A stretch of DNA of 64,000 bases, taken from CAUZJF01 sp965248605. Lineage in GTDB: Bacteria; Chloroflexota; Dehalococcoidia; Lucifugimonadales; CAUZJF01. Location of the stretch: contig CBDFJV010000007.1 of assembly GCA_965248605.1 (NCBI GenBank), positions 496,001 through 560,000 of the forward strand. Direction: 5' to 3'. Both the position numbers and the translations under genes were made by a program. Shown one piece after another: positions 8,118-15,711 of the stretch (its first letter is position 1; each line of letters begins with the position of its first letter). The notes below the pieces were generated by a model. It was not told the DNA's origin. It made no database searches and worked only from the letters and a program-made list of their open reading frames with translations.

Positions 8118-9065
8118 TTGAGAACGCTGGGCAAGATGGTTTCAGCCGCAGGAACGATGTTCTGGCTCGCTGTGATCTTCGGGAGCTGCGGCCAAGCCCC
8201 GTCGACGTCCGCACCTGGAGCCCAGGAAGAAGCCGGGGCGGGCGTCTCCACGGTCGTTCCAAATGTAGAGACAACAACAGAGCCGAATGTCTCCGCATTC
8301 TCGGAGGTCCCCGGTCCTTCCGTAACCGAGGAGGTACTGCTCCACTGGTGGGTAAGTTATCCGGAATCGGACGAACCCGAGAAAGCCATCGTGCTGGGTG
8401 GCAGCGTGAATACGTTCGGGGCGCCCCCTGCGCTACCGCTGGTTTTCGCTTTCGACACTACAATCACTAGCGTCTTGTACGACAATTGCTCGCCCAGCGA
8501 ACTCGCCGGCAAGGAATACCTGGAACTGTCGCTGCTGCGAGACAATCCACCGGACAGAGACCAGTACTTAGCAAGCCTCTGGGATATCGTTTCATCCGGA
8601 GAAGAGCCGGCACCGACCGGTGCAACGGGACAGGTGTTGACCGCAGATGGCCTCAATACGGGAGGAGGTCTCGCATTTGTCCCCAAGTACATCACAGAAA
8701 TGTTCCCCGTCGAAGGTGGGACGATCCCGACGGTGCGAATGGCGAGGTATCTGGGAAACCGCGACGACGCCATCACACAACTCACGGTCTCACTTCCCCG
8801 ACCGCTGGCAGTCGGCGAGGCGGAAGCCTACTTGCTCGCCAGCCCGCCGAGTCCTGTCTGGGTCTATTTCGGCGCGGATGAGCGTTGGTTCGAGTACCTG
8901 GCTTCGCCGTCGTTCCACGCCGAAGGGCTGGATGAGGCCAGCCTCGCCAACACGCTTCGGTCGCTCATCGCAGTCGTTGAGTCGAAGTCGATCCCCAAAC
9001 CAAAGAGAGATGGTTCGGTCGGTTACCTCGTGGACTGCCTGGTTCCGAAACCGCCGCTTCCATGA
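8118..9065 (+). CDS. Predicted lipoprotein of unknown function
   Basis: A 315-aa protein starting at TTG, chosen because an AAGGAG site lies 5 nt upstream. The N-terminus has a hydrophobic run (TMFWLAVIFGSCG) with a lipobox-like Cys24, followed by a Ser/Thr/Pro/Glu-rich linker, so it is probably exported and lipid-anchored. No domain is recognised in the rest, which is mixed alpha/beta-like and acidic. Codons 102-110 are encoded by the 27-bp repeat (APPALPLVF), identical in DNA to a stretch 730 bp upstream. It stands alone between repeat elements. Function unknown. Confidence 0.6.
   Translation: MRTLGKMVSAAGTMFWLAVIFGSCGQAPSTSAPGAQEEAGAGVSTVVPNVETTTEPNVSAFSEVPGPSVTEEVLLHWWVSYPESDEPEKAIVLGGSVNTFGAPPALPLVFAFDTTITSVLYDNCSPSELAGKEYLELSLLRDNPPDRDQYLASLWDIVSSGEEPAPTGATGQVLTADGLNTGGGLAFVPKYITEMFPVEGGTIPTVRMARYLGNRDDAITQLTVSLPRPLAVGEAEAYLLASPPSPVWVYFGADERWFEYLASPSFHAEGLDEASLANTLRSLIAVVESKSIPKPKRDGSVGYLVDCLVPKPPLP
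8421..8447. repeat. 27-bp direct repeat, copy 2 (inside lipoprotein gene)
   Basis: Identical to 7691-7717. Here it is in frame and encodes APPALPLVF followed by the A of the host protein, so the host gene tolerates it or is its source. Confidence 0.9.
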
Positions 9066-9168
9066 AGGCTGCCATGGCGTTGTTCGTGAAAGCCGCCAAG
9101 CTCTGGACCGTTGTCGACCCTCCAACCCGAATCGAGGGTACCTTCGGTAGGAACGGGTTGGCAGGATC

Positions 9169-9276
9169 GTCATTTCGAACGGAGTGAGGAATCTAAAAGA
9201 CTCGTCAGGCGATGGCGACCCGCTCGGTTGAGTCGACGTTAGATTTTTCACTTGCTGCGCTCGTTAAGAATGACAG
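9169..9276. repeat. Interspersed family B element, copy 2
   Basis: Begins GTCATTTCGAACGGAGTGAG and closes with TTGCTGCGCTCGTTAAGAAT. The arms pair as in copy 1, with several compensating or tolerated changes. It lies downstream of the lipoprotein gene, where no gene is seen in 9066-9517. Confidence 0.75.
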
Positions 9277-9351
9277 AGGCGTGTGTCCGCCAACCGACTT
9301 CCTCTAGCACCGCCGACTCATGCCGGTGTCGGCTTAGCCGGCTGGCCGCTT

Positions 9352-9461
9352 TGTCATTCCGAACGCAGTGAGGAATCTAAGAACGCAATCGGCCACGGCG
9401 ACCTGCCCCGTCGTCACGACATTAGATTCTTCACTCGCTGCGCTCGTTCAGAATGACAGGC
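9352..9461. repeat. Interspersed family B element, copy 3
   Basis: The best-preserved copy: GTCATTCCGAACGCAGTGAG at the left and CTCGCTGCGCTCGTTCAGAA at the right, ending in TGACA. It lies 75 bp from copy 2 in the same orientation, so the two may be a local duplication. Confidence 0.78.
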
Positions 9462-9517
9462 CGGTTGTGCGTCTCTCCGGACAGGTGAGTCCGCCTGTTC
9501 TGTTGCAGCGTCCACGC

Positions 9518-10825
9518 TTAAGGGCTTGCCGGGTCGTGCGCCCTTGGCAGGAACGGGTTGTCGGCGGGCTCCTTGCCGCCGTAGAACCAGTTGAGCGGTA
9601 GTACCTTCAGCTTCTGATTGAAACCAAGTGTGTCCTTGCTAGATACGAGCCGGGCCTCGGTTGGGTGTTCCTCGTAGTGAGAGTAGGTGTGTGCCACGAG
9701 CACCCGGTCCTTCATCACTAACATCGAGGGATAGGACCAGCGCCCATGGAAGTCTACCTGCCGGATGTGCTCGACCTCGCGCTCCGGCGCCGGCACGCCC
9801 GGCGCGAAATGGTGCTCGGATGGCCGCAACGGTCGGACCGGGCCAGGCTCGACCCGCGTCGACTCGTGGATCGACTCGATATTCTGGAAGAACTCCCACA
9901 CGCTGCCACCGTTGCGGCTGACGGCCGATGAGATCCGGGTCCGGTTGAACCCGCGCTTCACCTCCTCCTCGCTCTCCTGGTTCCACACGACGAGGAGATG
10001 GCCGTTCGGCAGCGTTCCGATCTGGGCCGGCGCCGTGCTCGACGCAAGAGAGGTCGGCTGAGGTCGCGTCCACGTGTCGCCGTTGTCGTAGGACCAAGCC
10101 TGGAAGATCCTGCCCACGCCCGTGCGCATCATCATCAACAGCCGTCCGGGCGACGCCTCGGTCACCGTCGGCTCGTTGACGTAACTGTATGTCGCGTTCC
10201 AGTCCAGCAATATCATCAGCTCATTGTCGCTGTTGCGCTTCCAAGTCCGGCCGTCGTCATCCGAGTAGGCAACATAGACCGATGAGAAGTGTGGGTCGAA
10301 GAAGTGACCCGCAGTGGAGACCCATTGTCCGTTGGCCAGCTTGCCCGACGCAGGAGGCTTCTGGTCGTTGGGGCCGGTGCCCTGGCCCATCGAGATGTAG
10401 ACCGGGATGACGATGCGCCCTGACGAGGTACGTGTGATGGCGTCCTGATAAAGGTGGGTGGCGACGCCGGGCGTGGTTACCTGCACCGGCGGTTCCCACG
10501 TTTCGCCTCCGTCTTCCGAGCGCCAGAACACGACTCCCGTGCCCCTCCGGTCTTCACTGGTTTTTTTCATTGCCGCGAGGCCGACGCCCTTGCCGGACAG
10601 GCGGACAAGCGATGTGCCTCCCCCGCCGACCGGGTCGCGGTTGGTGTCGGTCCGCTTGAACTCGTCGGACCAGGTTATCCCTCCATCGTCCGAGGTCGTG
10701 AACGTCGTGTTGGCGGCATGAAGCACCCGCCCATCGTCCAGCTCGGTGAAGGTAGACGAGTGGAAGTAGTTCGTCTCGTGGATCGCCAGGGCCTCTTCAG
10801 GTCGTGTCATTGGAACGTTGCTCAC
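9518..10825 (-). CDS. Sialidase-like protein with Asp-box (BNR) repeats
   Basis: A 435-aa six-bladed-propeller candidate. Five Asp-box-like motifs are visible in order: TSDDGGITWSD, RSEDGGETWEP, YSDDDGRTWKR, WSYDNGDTWTR and SRNGGSVWEF, matching S-x-D-x-G-x-T-W. The family includes exo-sialidases and other glycan-acting or glycan-binding proteins; the Arg triad of true sialidases cannot be verified by eye, so the substrate is open. No signal peptide is apparent. The GTG start has a GGAGG site 7 nt upstream. It heads a run of minus-strand catabolic genes with repeats between them, not a tight operon. Confidence 0.82.
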   Translation of the reverse strand: MSNVPMTRPEEALAIHETNYFHSSTFTELDDGRVLHAANTTFTTSDDGGITWSDEFKRTDTNRDPVGGGGTSLVRLSGKGVGLAAMKKTSEDRRGTGVVFWRSEDGGETWEPPVQVTTPGVATHLYQDAITRTSSGRIVIPVYISMGQGTGPNDQKPPASGKLANGQWVSTAGHFFDPHFSSVYVAYSDDDGRTWKRNSDNELMILLDWNATYSYVNEPTVTEASPGRLLMMMRTGVGRIFQAWSYDNGDTWTRPQPTSLASSTAPAQIGTLPNGHLLVVWNQESEEEVKRGFNRTRISSAVSRNGGSVWEFFQNIESIHESTRVEPGPVRPLRPSEHHFAPGVPAPEREVEHIRQVDFHGRWSYPSMLVMKDRVLVAHTYSHYEEHPTEARLVSSKDTLGFNQKLKVLPLNWFYGGKEPADNPFLPRAHDPASP

Positions 10826-10873
10826 GTGATGCCTCCTAGTTTATCGATTCCGTTTTTTTCGCTTCTTGGGTTT

Positions 10874-10900
10874 GGATTCCGGCTTCCGCCGGAATGACGG
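10874..10900. repeat. Short palindromic repeat upstream of the sialidase-like gene
   Basis: GGATTCCGGC and GCCGGAATGACG flank a short loop, giving a small hairpin. The same unit occurs at 12905-12930 (GGATTCCGGCTTTCGCCGGA). It resembles short extragenic palindromes common in this type of genome. Confidence 0.6.
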
Positions 10901-10938
10901 TGCCTCCTTGGCCACGTCTTTTTCGTAACACGACGGTG

Positions 10939-11742
10939 TTACTGGATGGTCGGGCGCTCTGGAATGTACGGTGGCTCGAGGACCGCGCGCTGTTCTGGCG
11001 TGAACTCGTCGAGGACGTCCTGGACGCCCTCTGGGATGTGGTCGCGGGCGTACGACATGGGCCCAGGCGAGTACTTGTACAGAATACTGCGACGCTGGCG
11101 CTCGGCCGTCCAAGGCATCGTGCCGTGGGCGAGCGCCTCGGTGAATATGATCACCGAGCCCGCCTTCGCCTCGACTTGCTTCACGATACCCAAGTCCGTC
11201 TCTAACAAGGCCACGTCATCAGGTATGGGGTAGTTGGACTTGTGGCTGCCAGGCACGCATCCGAAGCCGCCATCGCCTGGTCCGCAGTCTGTCAGCACCC
11301 AGCTCACCACCGTGAGTCCGCACCGCATCTTGCCGTTGTGGAACTGGAAGAAGCTCGTGAGATTATCCGCAGTCCCGCCGCCGTGAAGCTTGTGCCCCTC
11401 TGCGCCTTTGCGCATAACGATGCCGTAGACGTGGTCCAGTCTGAAGCCGTCGCCTAGCAGCTCCTGAAGCGGCGGAACGATGCGTGGATGAGCCAGCAGG
11501 TCCCGGAACGGCTGGCAATATGGCTGCGGCCAGGTCAGCATCTCTCCCAAATCGCCTCTGCCCTGTTTCCCTTTCAGCGCTCGAGACCCGCCGGCCAGAG
11601 ACTCCTCAGGAGGCCGCTCTCGGACCCGGTCGGACTCGTGGTCGATCGCCTCGTTGCACGCGGCAACCTCTTCGAGCGTCAGGGCATCCTCGATAACCAG
11701 GTAGCCGTTCAGGTCGAAGAAGTACCGCTCGTGCTCGTTCAT
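10939..11742 (-). CDS. Phytanoyl-CoA dioxygenase (PhyH) family protein
   Basis: Predicted Fe(II)/2-oxoglutarate-dependent oxygenase of 267 aa. The N-terminus FDLNGYLVIEDALTLEEV is the usual PhyH opening (helix that precedes the double-stranded beta helix). A first-His region (GHKLHGG), the fold core WVLTDCGPGDGGFGCVPGSH and a distal His (EALAHGT) followed by an Arg-rich strand (ERQRRSILYKY) are visible. The start MNEHERYFFDLNGY was preferred to an upstream TTG at 11775 because the extra residues are not family-like; neither has a strong ribosome site. Substrate unknown. Such genes are often multiplied in marine SAR202 bacteria, where roles in degrading recalcitrant organics are proposed. Confidence 0.85.
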   Translation of the reverse strand: MNEHERYFFDLNGYLVIEDALTLEEVAACNEAIDHESDRVRERPPEESLAGGSRALKGKQGRGDLGEMLTWPQPYCQPFRDLLAHPRIVPPLQELLGDGFRLDHVYGIVMRKGAEGHKLHGGGTADNLTSFFQFHNGKMRCGLTVVSWVLTDCGPGDGGFGCVPGSHKSNYPIPDDVALLETDLGIVKQVEAKAGSVIIFTEALAHGTMPWTAERQRRSILYKYSPGPMSYARDHIPEGVQDVLDEFTPEQRAVLEPPYIPERPTIQ

Positions 11743-11811
11743 CGCGGTTTTAACGCCTGGTACCACAACAGACAAGGTGTTGGGCGAAGATAATACGCCG
11801 CCGCGAAGTCA

Positions 11812-11910
11812 GAAATCCCCCCTTGCCCCCCTTTTCGAAAGGGCGGGGAAACAGCCCTACGCCTCGAAAGGGGGGGAAACAGCCCGACACCTCGAAAGAG
11901 GGGAACACCG
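11812..11910. repeat. G/C-run interspersed repeat
   Basis: Contains CCCCCCTTGCCCCCCTTTTC followed by two spaced CTCGAAAGG-type units with G runs. This resembles the CCCCC/GGGGG fragments widely scattered in bacterial intergenic DNA. It sits between the PhyH and amidohydrolase genes. Confidence 0.5.
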
Positions 11911-11963
11911 CCCTTAACCGGCACACGGGCTGGGTATTTCCCAAGACGTTTCTTGATCATGCA

Positions 11964-12794
11964 CTAGCCTTCACCGAAGGAGTACAGCTTGAGAGCAGTC
12001 TTGCTGAAGATCCACTCCTTGTCGTCGTCCGTCAGGAAGGTCATGTGAGTACCGAACAGGTCCACGGACGGCCTGTACCCGGTCTGTCGCATGACCCCAG
12101 GAAAGTTGGTGCCCCACATGAGTCGCTGCGGGCCGTAGGCGTCGTAGATTCGTTGGAAGGCCGGAAAGGTGTCTTCGTGGGGGTAGGGCATATCCGACTT
12201 GTGAGGCTGGGGAGTGAGCTTCACGTAGACGTTCGGGTACTCGGCCAGCTTCAGGACTTTGCTCAGCAACGGGTAAGGTGGGTCCTCGTTCGTGGGCGCG
12301 CCGCCAATATGATCGAGGGCCACGGGCACGTCGGGAAACCGGGCGATGATCGGCTCCACGGGGGGCAGGTTCTCGGCCGTCCCGTGAACGATAAAGGAGG
12401 CTCCCAGTTCTGCCGCCCGCCGCCATATCGGGTCCTGGTCGGGTGTGGCCCAGTCCGACGGGTTGTCGACCCGCGACGATGTGTGAATCCGCAGACCGCT
12501 GAAACCGTCTTCTTTCACCAGGCGTTCCAGCTGATCGGGTGCGTCCGGCGCTTTCTGGTCGACGAGCCCGATCGCGGCGAATTTCCCGGGAAAGTTCTTC
12601 AGGCAGTCCGCCACGTAGCTGTTGTCATACATGTAGTGGATAGGCTGAACGATCACCGCCTTGTCGACGTCCGCTTCGGCCATGGTCTCGTTGAGGAACT
12701 CGACGCTGCCGCCGGGTGAAAGAGTACGGCCTTCATCAGCTGGGTAGCGGGATACGTCGCTGCTCCACACGTGCAGGTGGGTGTCGATGATCAA
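11964..12794 (-). CDS. Amidohydrolase family 2 (lactonase/decarboxylase-like) protein
   Basis: TIM-barrel metal hydrolase of 276 aa, similar to the group of 2-pyrone-4,6-dicarboxylate lactonases and L-fuconolactonases. Visible motifs are the N-terminal HxH in IDTHLHVWSS, a KAVIVQPIHYMYDN segment, the strand FIVHGTAEN with a His, and ALDHIGG. The last motif reads RLMWGTNFPG, with Asn where the family normally has the metal/catalytic Asp (GSDWP). The TTG start is supported by an AGGAGG site 5 nt upstream. It may act on a sugar lactone, in keeping with the broken rhamnose/pectin genes nearby, but the substrate is not determinable. Confidence 0.82.
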   Translation of the reverse strand: MIIDTHLHVWSSDVSRYPADEGRTLSPGGSVEFLNETMAEADVDKAVIVQPIHYMYDNSYVADCLKNFPGKFAAIGLVDQKAPDAPDQLERLVKEDGFSGLRIHTSSRVDNPSDWATPDQDPIWRRAAELGASFIVHGTAENLPPVEPIIARFPDVPVALDHIGGAPTNEDPPYPLLSKVLKLAEYPNVYVKLTPQPHKSDMPYPHEDTFPAFQRIYDAYGPQRLMWGTNFPGVMRQTGYRPSVDLFGTHMTFLTDDDKEWIFSKTALKLYSFGEG

Positions 12795-12903
12795 GTGGGC
12801 CTCCTGTTGTCACTGGATGTCAAGGAAGTAATTGCGCCCTACCACGTGGCTTGCACCACAATTCTCGGCCGAATCAGCCGGCGTGCCTTTCGTTGCGGTC
12901 TTG

Positions 12904-13131
12904 TGGATTCCGGCTTTCGCCGGAATCGTCCATGTCCCGTTGCGCGGGACACCCTAAAGGATGAAATACTGCACACGTCTCGGAGCAGTTCTGGTCGATG
13001 TAAGGGCAGGCTCTGTGTGTTTGGCCGCGCCGCGATTCAAGCCAGGACGGGCGCATTGTCCCGATGCCGCATCGGGACGCCCCTACCAGTGGAAGTCCTC
13101 CCAGGCACGTCTATTTCATGGCAATGACGGA
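12904..13131. repeat. Family A interspersed repeat with leading short palindrome
   Basis: Begins with the GGATTCCGGCTTTCGCCGGA hairpin, then CGTCCATGTCCCGTTGCGCG, ACACCCTAAAGGATGAAATA and a core with the arms GTCCCGATGC / GCATCGGGAC, ending GGCAATGACGG. It fills the space between the amidohydrolase and DUF2461 genes (12795-13164), where no gene is seen. Confidence 0.75.
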
Positions 13132-13164
13132 GGGCCGAATCGCGACATCTTGGTCCAGGGCTTC

Positions 13165-13854
13165 TCACCATCGTAGCCCTACGGCCTCGGTCAAGAACTG
13201 GGCGAAGGGGCCTGCGCCCCGGCACAGATCAGCGTAGCGGTCGACGAAGTCGTCCGCAAGAGCGTCCGATTCGGCCAGCCGTCTTGTCGCAACGAAGTCC
13301 TTCCGCTTCAGGTCATCGATCAGCGGATGGTCGGGGTCGTACCCCTTAGGGGGCCGGGCCAAGGACTCGCCCTCCAGCCGGTAGTCTGCGGTGAACTGCT
13401 TGTCGTTGACGATCTTCTGCCACTGCTTGGGCTTCGCGACGATAGCATCGCGGACTTTGCCGAGGGTCTTCGAGTCCGGGTGCCAGATGCCGACCCCGCC
13501 GAACACCTCGCCGGGCTCTAGATGCAAGTAGAAGCCGGGGCCGTGGACTTCGCGGCCGACATCGTGGCGGAAGTGCATCCCGGCCTGGGTCTTGTAAGGC
13601 GTCTTGTCCTTGGAAAAGCGGATGTCCCTGTAGATCCGGAACAGTGAGCCGCCGGATGGGCGTGCGTCTGCCACGAAGTGGAGGCTGATTTCCTCGAGCC
13701 TCGTACCGAACTCACCGATGAACCCGAGCAATGGTTCTTTGACCTCAGACTCGTATCTGGCCTTGTTGGCTTCGAACCACGTCCGGTTGTTGTTCTCTTC
13801 GAGCTCGGTCAAAAAGCTGAACAACCCCGGACCAATCTTGCCATCGCCCGCCAT
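13165..13854 (-). CDS. DUF2461 (TIGR02453) family protein
   Basis: A 229-aa conserved protein of unknown biochemical role. Family hallmarks are the N-terminal FSFLTELEENNNRTWFEANK, the central LFRIYRDIRFSKDKTPYKTQ and the HLEPGEVFGGVGIWHPD strand. The length is typical. The start has a GGAGGGAG site just upstream. A small conserved gene lies 39 nt upstream on the same strand (13894-14139) and is probably co-transcribed. Confidence 0.88.
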   Translation of the reverse strand: MAGDGKIGPGLFSFLTELEENNNRTWFEANKARYESEVKEPLLGFIGEFGTRLEEISLHFVADARPSGGSLFRIYRDIRFSKDKTPYKTQAGMHFRHDVGREVHGPGFYLHLEPGEVFGGVGIWHPDSKTLGKVRDAIVAKPKQWQKIVNDKQFTADYRLEGESLARPPKGYDPDHPLIDDLKRKDFVATRRLAESDALADDFVDRYADLCRGAGPFAQFLTEAVGLRW

Positions 13855-13893
13855 GAAGCTCCCTCCCTCAGAGGTGCAGTCTTTCGGACCGGC

Positions 13894-14139
13894 CTACTCG
13901 ACCGCCACGACGTCGCTCTTATGCCTGACGATCATATGGGGGTCTCCCGACTCGTCATACGTCGGATTGCCCTCCGAGTCCACGACCCGGAATATCCTCT
14001 GCACGGTGGTCTTGACCCGGACAACGCCTCCGTCTAGCAGACGGTATTCGTTCCAGTCCTCCCGTCCGATATCGAACTGCTGCTCGATCGCGTCAAACTC
14101 GGTGTCTCCAGCCCGCACCTTGACCACTTTTTTCTGCAT
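13894..14139 (-). CDS. Small conserved-looking protein, function unknown
   Basis: An 81-aa acidic protein starting at ATG with an AGGAG site 6 nt upstream, which supports it as a real gene. It is rich in charged residues and beta-strand-like stretches (RVKTTVQRIFRVVDSEGNP), has no membrane segment, and ends with SDVVAVE. No family is recognised. It precedes the DUF2461 gene with a 39-nt gap. Confidence 0.55.
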   Translation of the reverse strand: MQKKVVKVRAGDTEFDAIEQQFDIGREDWNEYRLLDGGVVRVKTTVQRIFRVVDSEGNPTYDESGDPHMIVRHKSDVVAVE

Positions 14140-14316
14140 TGGAACGCTCCTGGCGGCCTGCCGAATTGCGCCCGCAATTGTACCAGGGTTCCGGTCTGGT
14201 AACAGCCCTGGCGGCGGTGGACTCTACGCCGTCGCGGACGGCAACGAATGTATGTGGGAGGGGCCGTCGGTCCTCGTAGAGAGGCGCCCCGGCGGAGACC
14301 GTCTCAAAAGTTCTTT

Positions 14317-14448
14317 CTCTCCTGGCGGAGAGGGTTAGGAATGAGCGGGCCCCGTCGAAAGTCGGCGAATTGAGGGAAAACCAGCGACGGTTTGCGTTCG
14401 TTGACCAAGACACCCTCACCTCAATCCTCTCCCAGAGGGAGAGGAGGT
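14317..14448. repeat. Inverted-repeat element bounded by CTCTCC / GGAGAG arms
   Basis: The left part reads TCTCCTGGCGGAGAGGGTTA and the right part CCTCACCTCAATCCTCTCCC followed by AGAGGGAGAGGAGG. Each half is itself a small hairpin and the two halves are partly complementary. This is a common interspersed non-coding element type. It occupies the 390-bp gene-free stretch between 14140 and 14532. Confidence 0.55.
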
Positions 14449-14532
14449 AAGACATCTCCTCTTCTGAGACAGTGCCCGGCGAGGTGTCTCTAGCCCGCTT
14501 CAGCAACGCCGGCCGGAGGATGGGTCCGCGCG

Positions 14533-15585
14533 CTATCGGACCGGAAATTCGCGGACCATCGGGCGCAGCAGGTACGGCGCCTGGAACTCGACATCCTCCA
14601 GGTTGTCGTAGATGAAGTGCCAGGCGCCTTTGAGGTCCGCGGTGATGTAGACCGACTGACCCGGCGCGAGAGCCATCACGCCGCCGACCGCTGTACCCGG
14701 AGGTGGCCCACCCGGACCTCTTCCGTTTTCCTTGATGACCGGGAAGGGACTGAACCGGGCTGACGAGCCCGATACCGAGCCGCCGTACAGCTCTTTTCTC
14801 ATTTCGTACAAGTCGGGAAATCCTTGGGCCTGTTTGCCGTCGACGATCTCAACGATCCGTGCCTCGTGAAAGTGTTCTCCTAGATTAGTCACTTTGATGA
14901 TCCGACTTCCAGAGTTCACGGACATTCCAAAGTTGTCGAACCGGTTGCCGGTGTTGCGAATGCGGAAGTCATAGTCGACGATGTCGAGGACCACGTCGTG
15001 AGTGGGTTCGGTCCCAGGAGGGCCTCCGGCGGTGACCTGGAGAGGTCGTAGCTTTTCGACGGACGGTCGCGCAATGTCGTCGTCGTCGGGGACGTAGCTG
15101 ATGAGAGCATAGCTGCCTTCGGCGAGGTCCTGAGTTACAGACATGGTCGCGCCGGGCGCCACGTCGCCAGGACCGCCGGACGGGATGGCCCAGTCCGGGA
15201 ACCGCGCCTTTGGCTCTTCTTCGATGAACCCCTTGAGGTCGGCGACCGTCTTCCCGCCGTTGAGCCGCACCAAGCCCATGTGATGATCGGCTTGCCCCTG
15301 GTTGCGAAGGACGATGCGAGTCCATCCGGACGGCGTGGACTCCGGGCCGGCGAAACCGCGGCTGTCCACGGTGAAGGCGACCTCAGTCGCGACTCCCGGG
15401 TCGTTCGACTTGGCGATATTCTGCCCCTCGACCATCTCACTGGCAACCGGTCCGCCGTCGACCGGCGCCGAGTCGCCAGGCTGATCGGTTTCGCTCGCCC
15501 CACAGGCGGCGGCGATCAACGAGACGGCAAGACCGACCGCAATCAGTACCCCTCGCAATCCGCCATGTCCCGTCGCACGGAACAT
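14533..15585 (-). CDS. Predicted lipoprotein, paralogue 2 of a tandem pair (cupredoxin-like?)
   Basis: A 350-aa protein with a lipoprotein signal (VSLIAAACG, lipobox Cys28) and an acidic linker. Two beta-rich repeats follow: the first holds GWTRIVLRNQGQADHHMGLV, the second SRIIKVTNLGEHFHEARIVE, each with His/Met near a strand end. These resemble cupredoxin or sulfocyanin-like domains, but a full Cu ligand set is not demonstrated. It is clearly homologous along its whole length to the gene upstream (15712-16767). Probably anchored on the outer face of the membrane; function unknown. Confidence 0.65.
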   Translation of the reverse strand: MFRATGHGGLRGVLIAVGLAVSLIAAACGASETDQPGDSAPVDGGPVASEMVEGQNIAKSNDPGVATEVAFTVDSRGFAGPESTPSGWTRIVLRNQGQADHHMGLVRLNGGKTVADLKGFIEEEPKARFPDWAIPSGGPGDVAPGATMSVTQDLAEGSYALISYVPDDDDIARPSVEKLRPLQVTAGGPPGTEPTHDVVLDIVDYDFRIRNTGNRFDNFGMSVNSGSRIIKVTNLGEHFHEARIVEIVDGKQAQGFPDLYEMRKELYGGSVSGSSARFSPFPVIKENGRGPGGPPPGTAVGGVMALAPGQSVYITADLKGAWHFIYDNLEDVEFQAPYLLRPMVREFPVR

Positions 15586-15711
15586 GATGAATGGATAAAA
15601 GGTGCCGTGGAGACGCCTCGGCGGGGCGTCGCTACAACGCCCGGGGAAGACTATTCTCAGAGGAATATGGACCCCCTTAGATTCCGCAGTGCGCCCAGTT
15701 CCCGACGAAAG

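Noticed and set aside
9066..9517. Small open frames between the lipoprotein and sialidase-like genes
   Set aside because: They run through the interspersed inverted repeats and have no ribosome sites or recognisable products.
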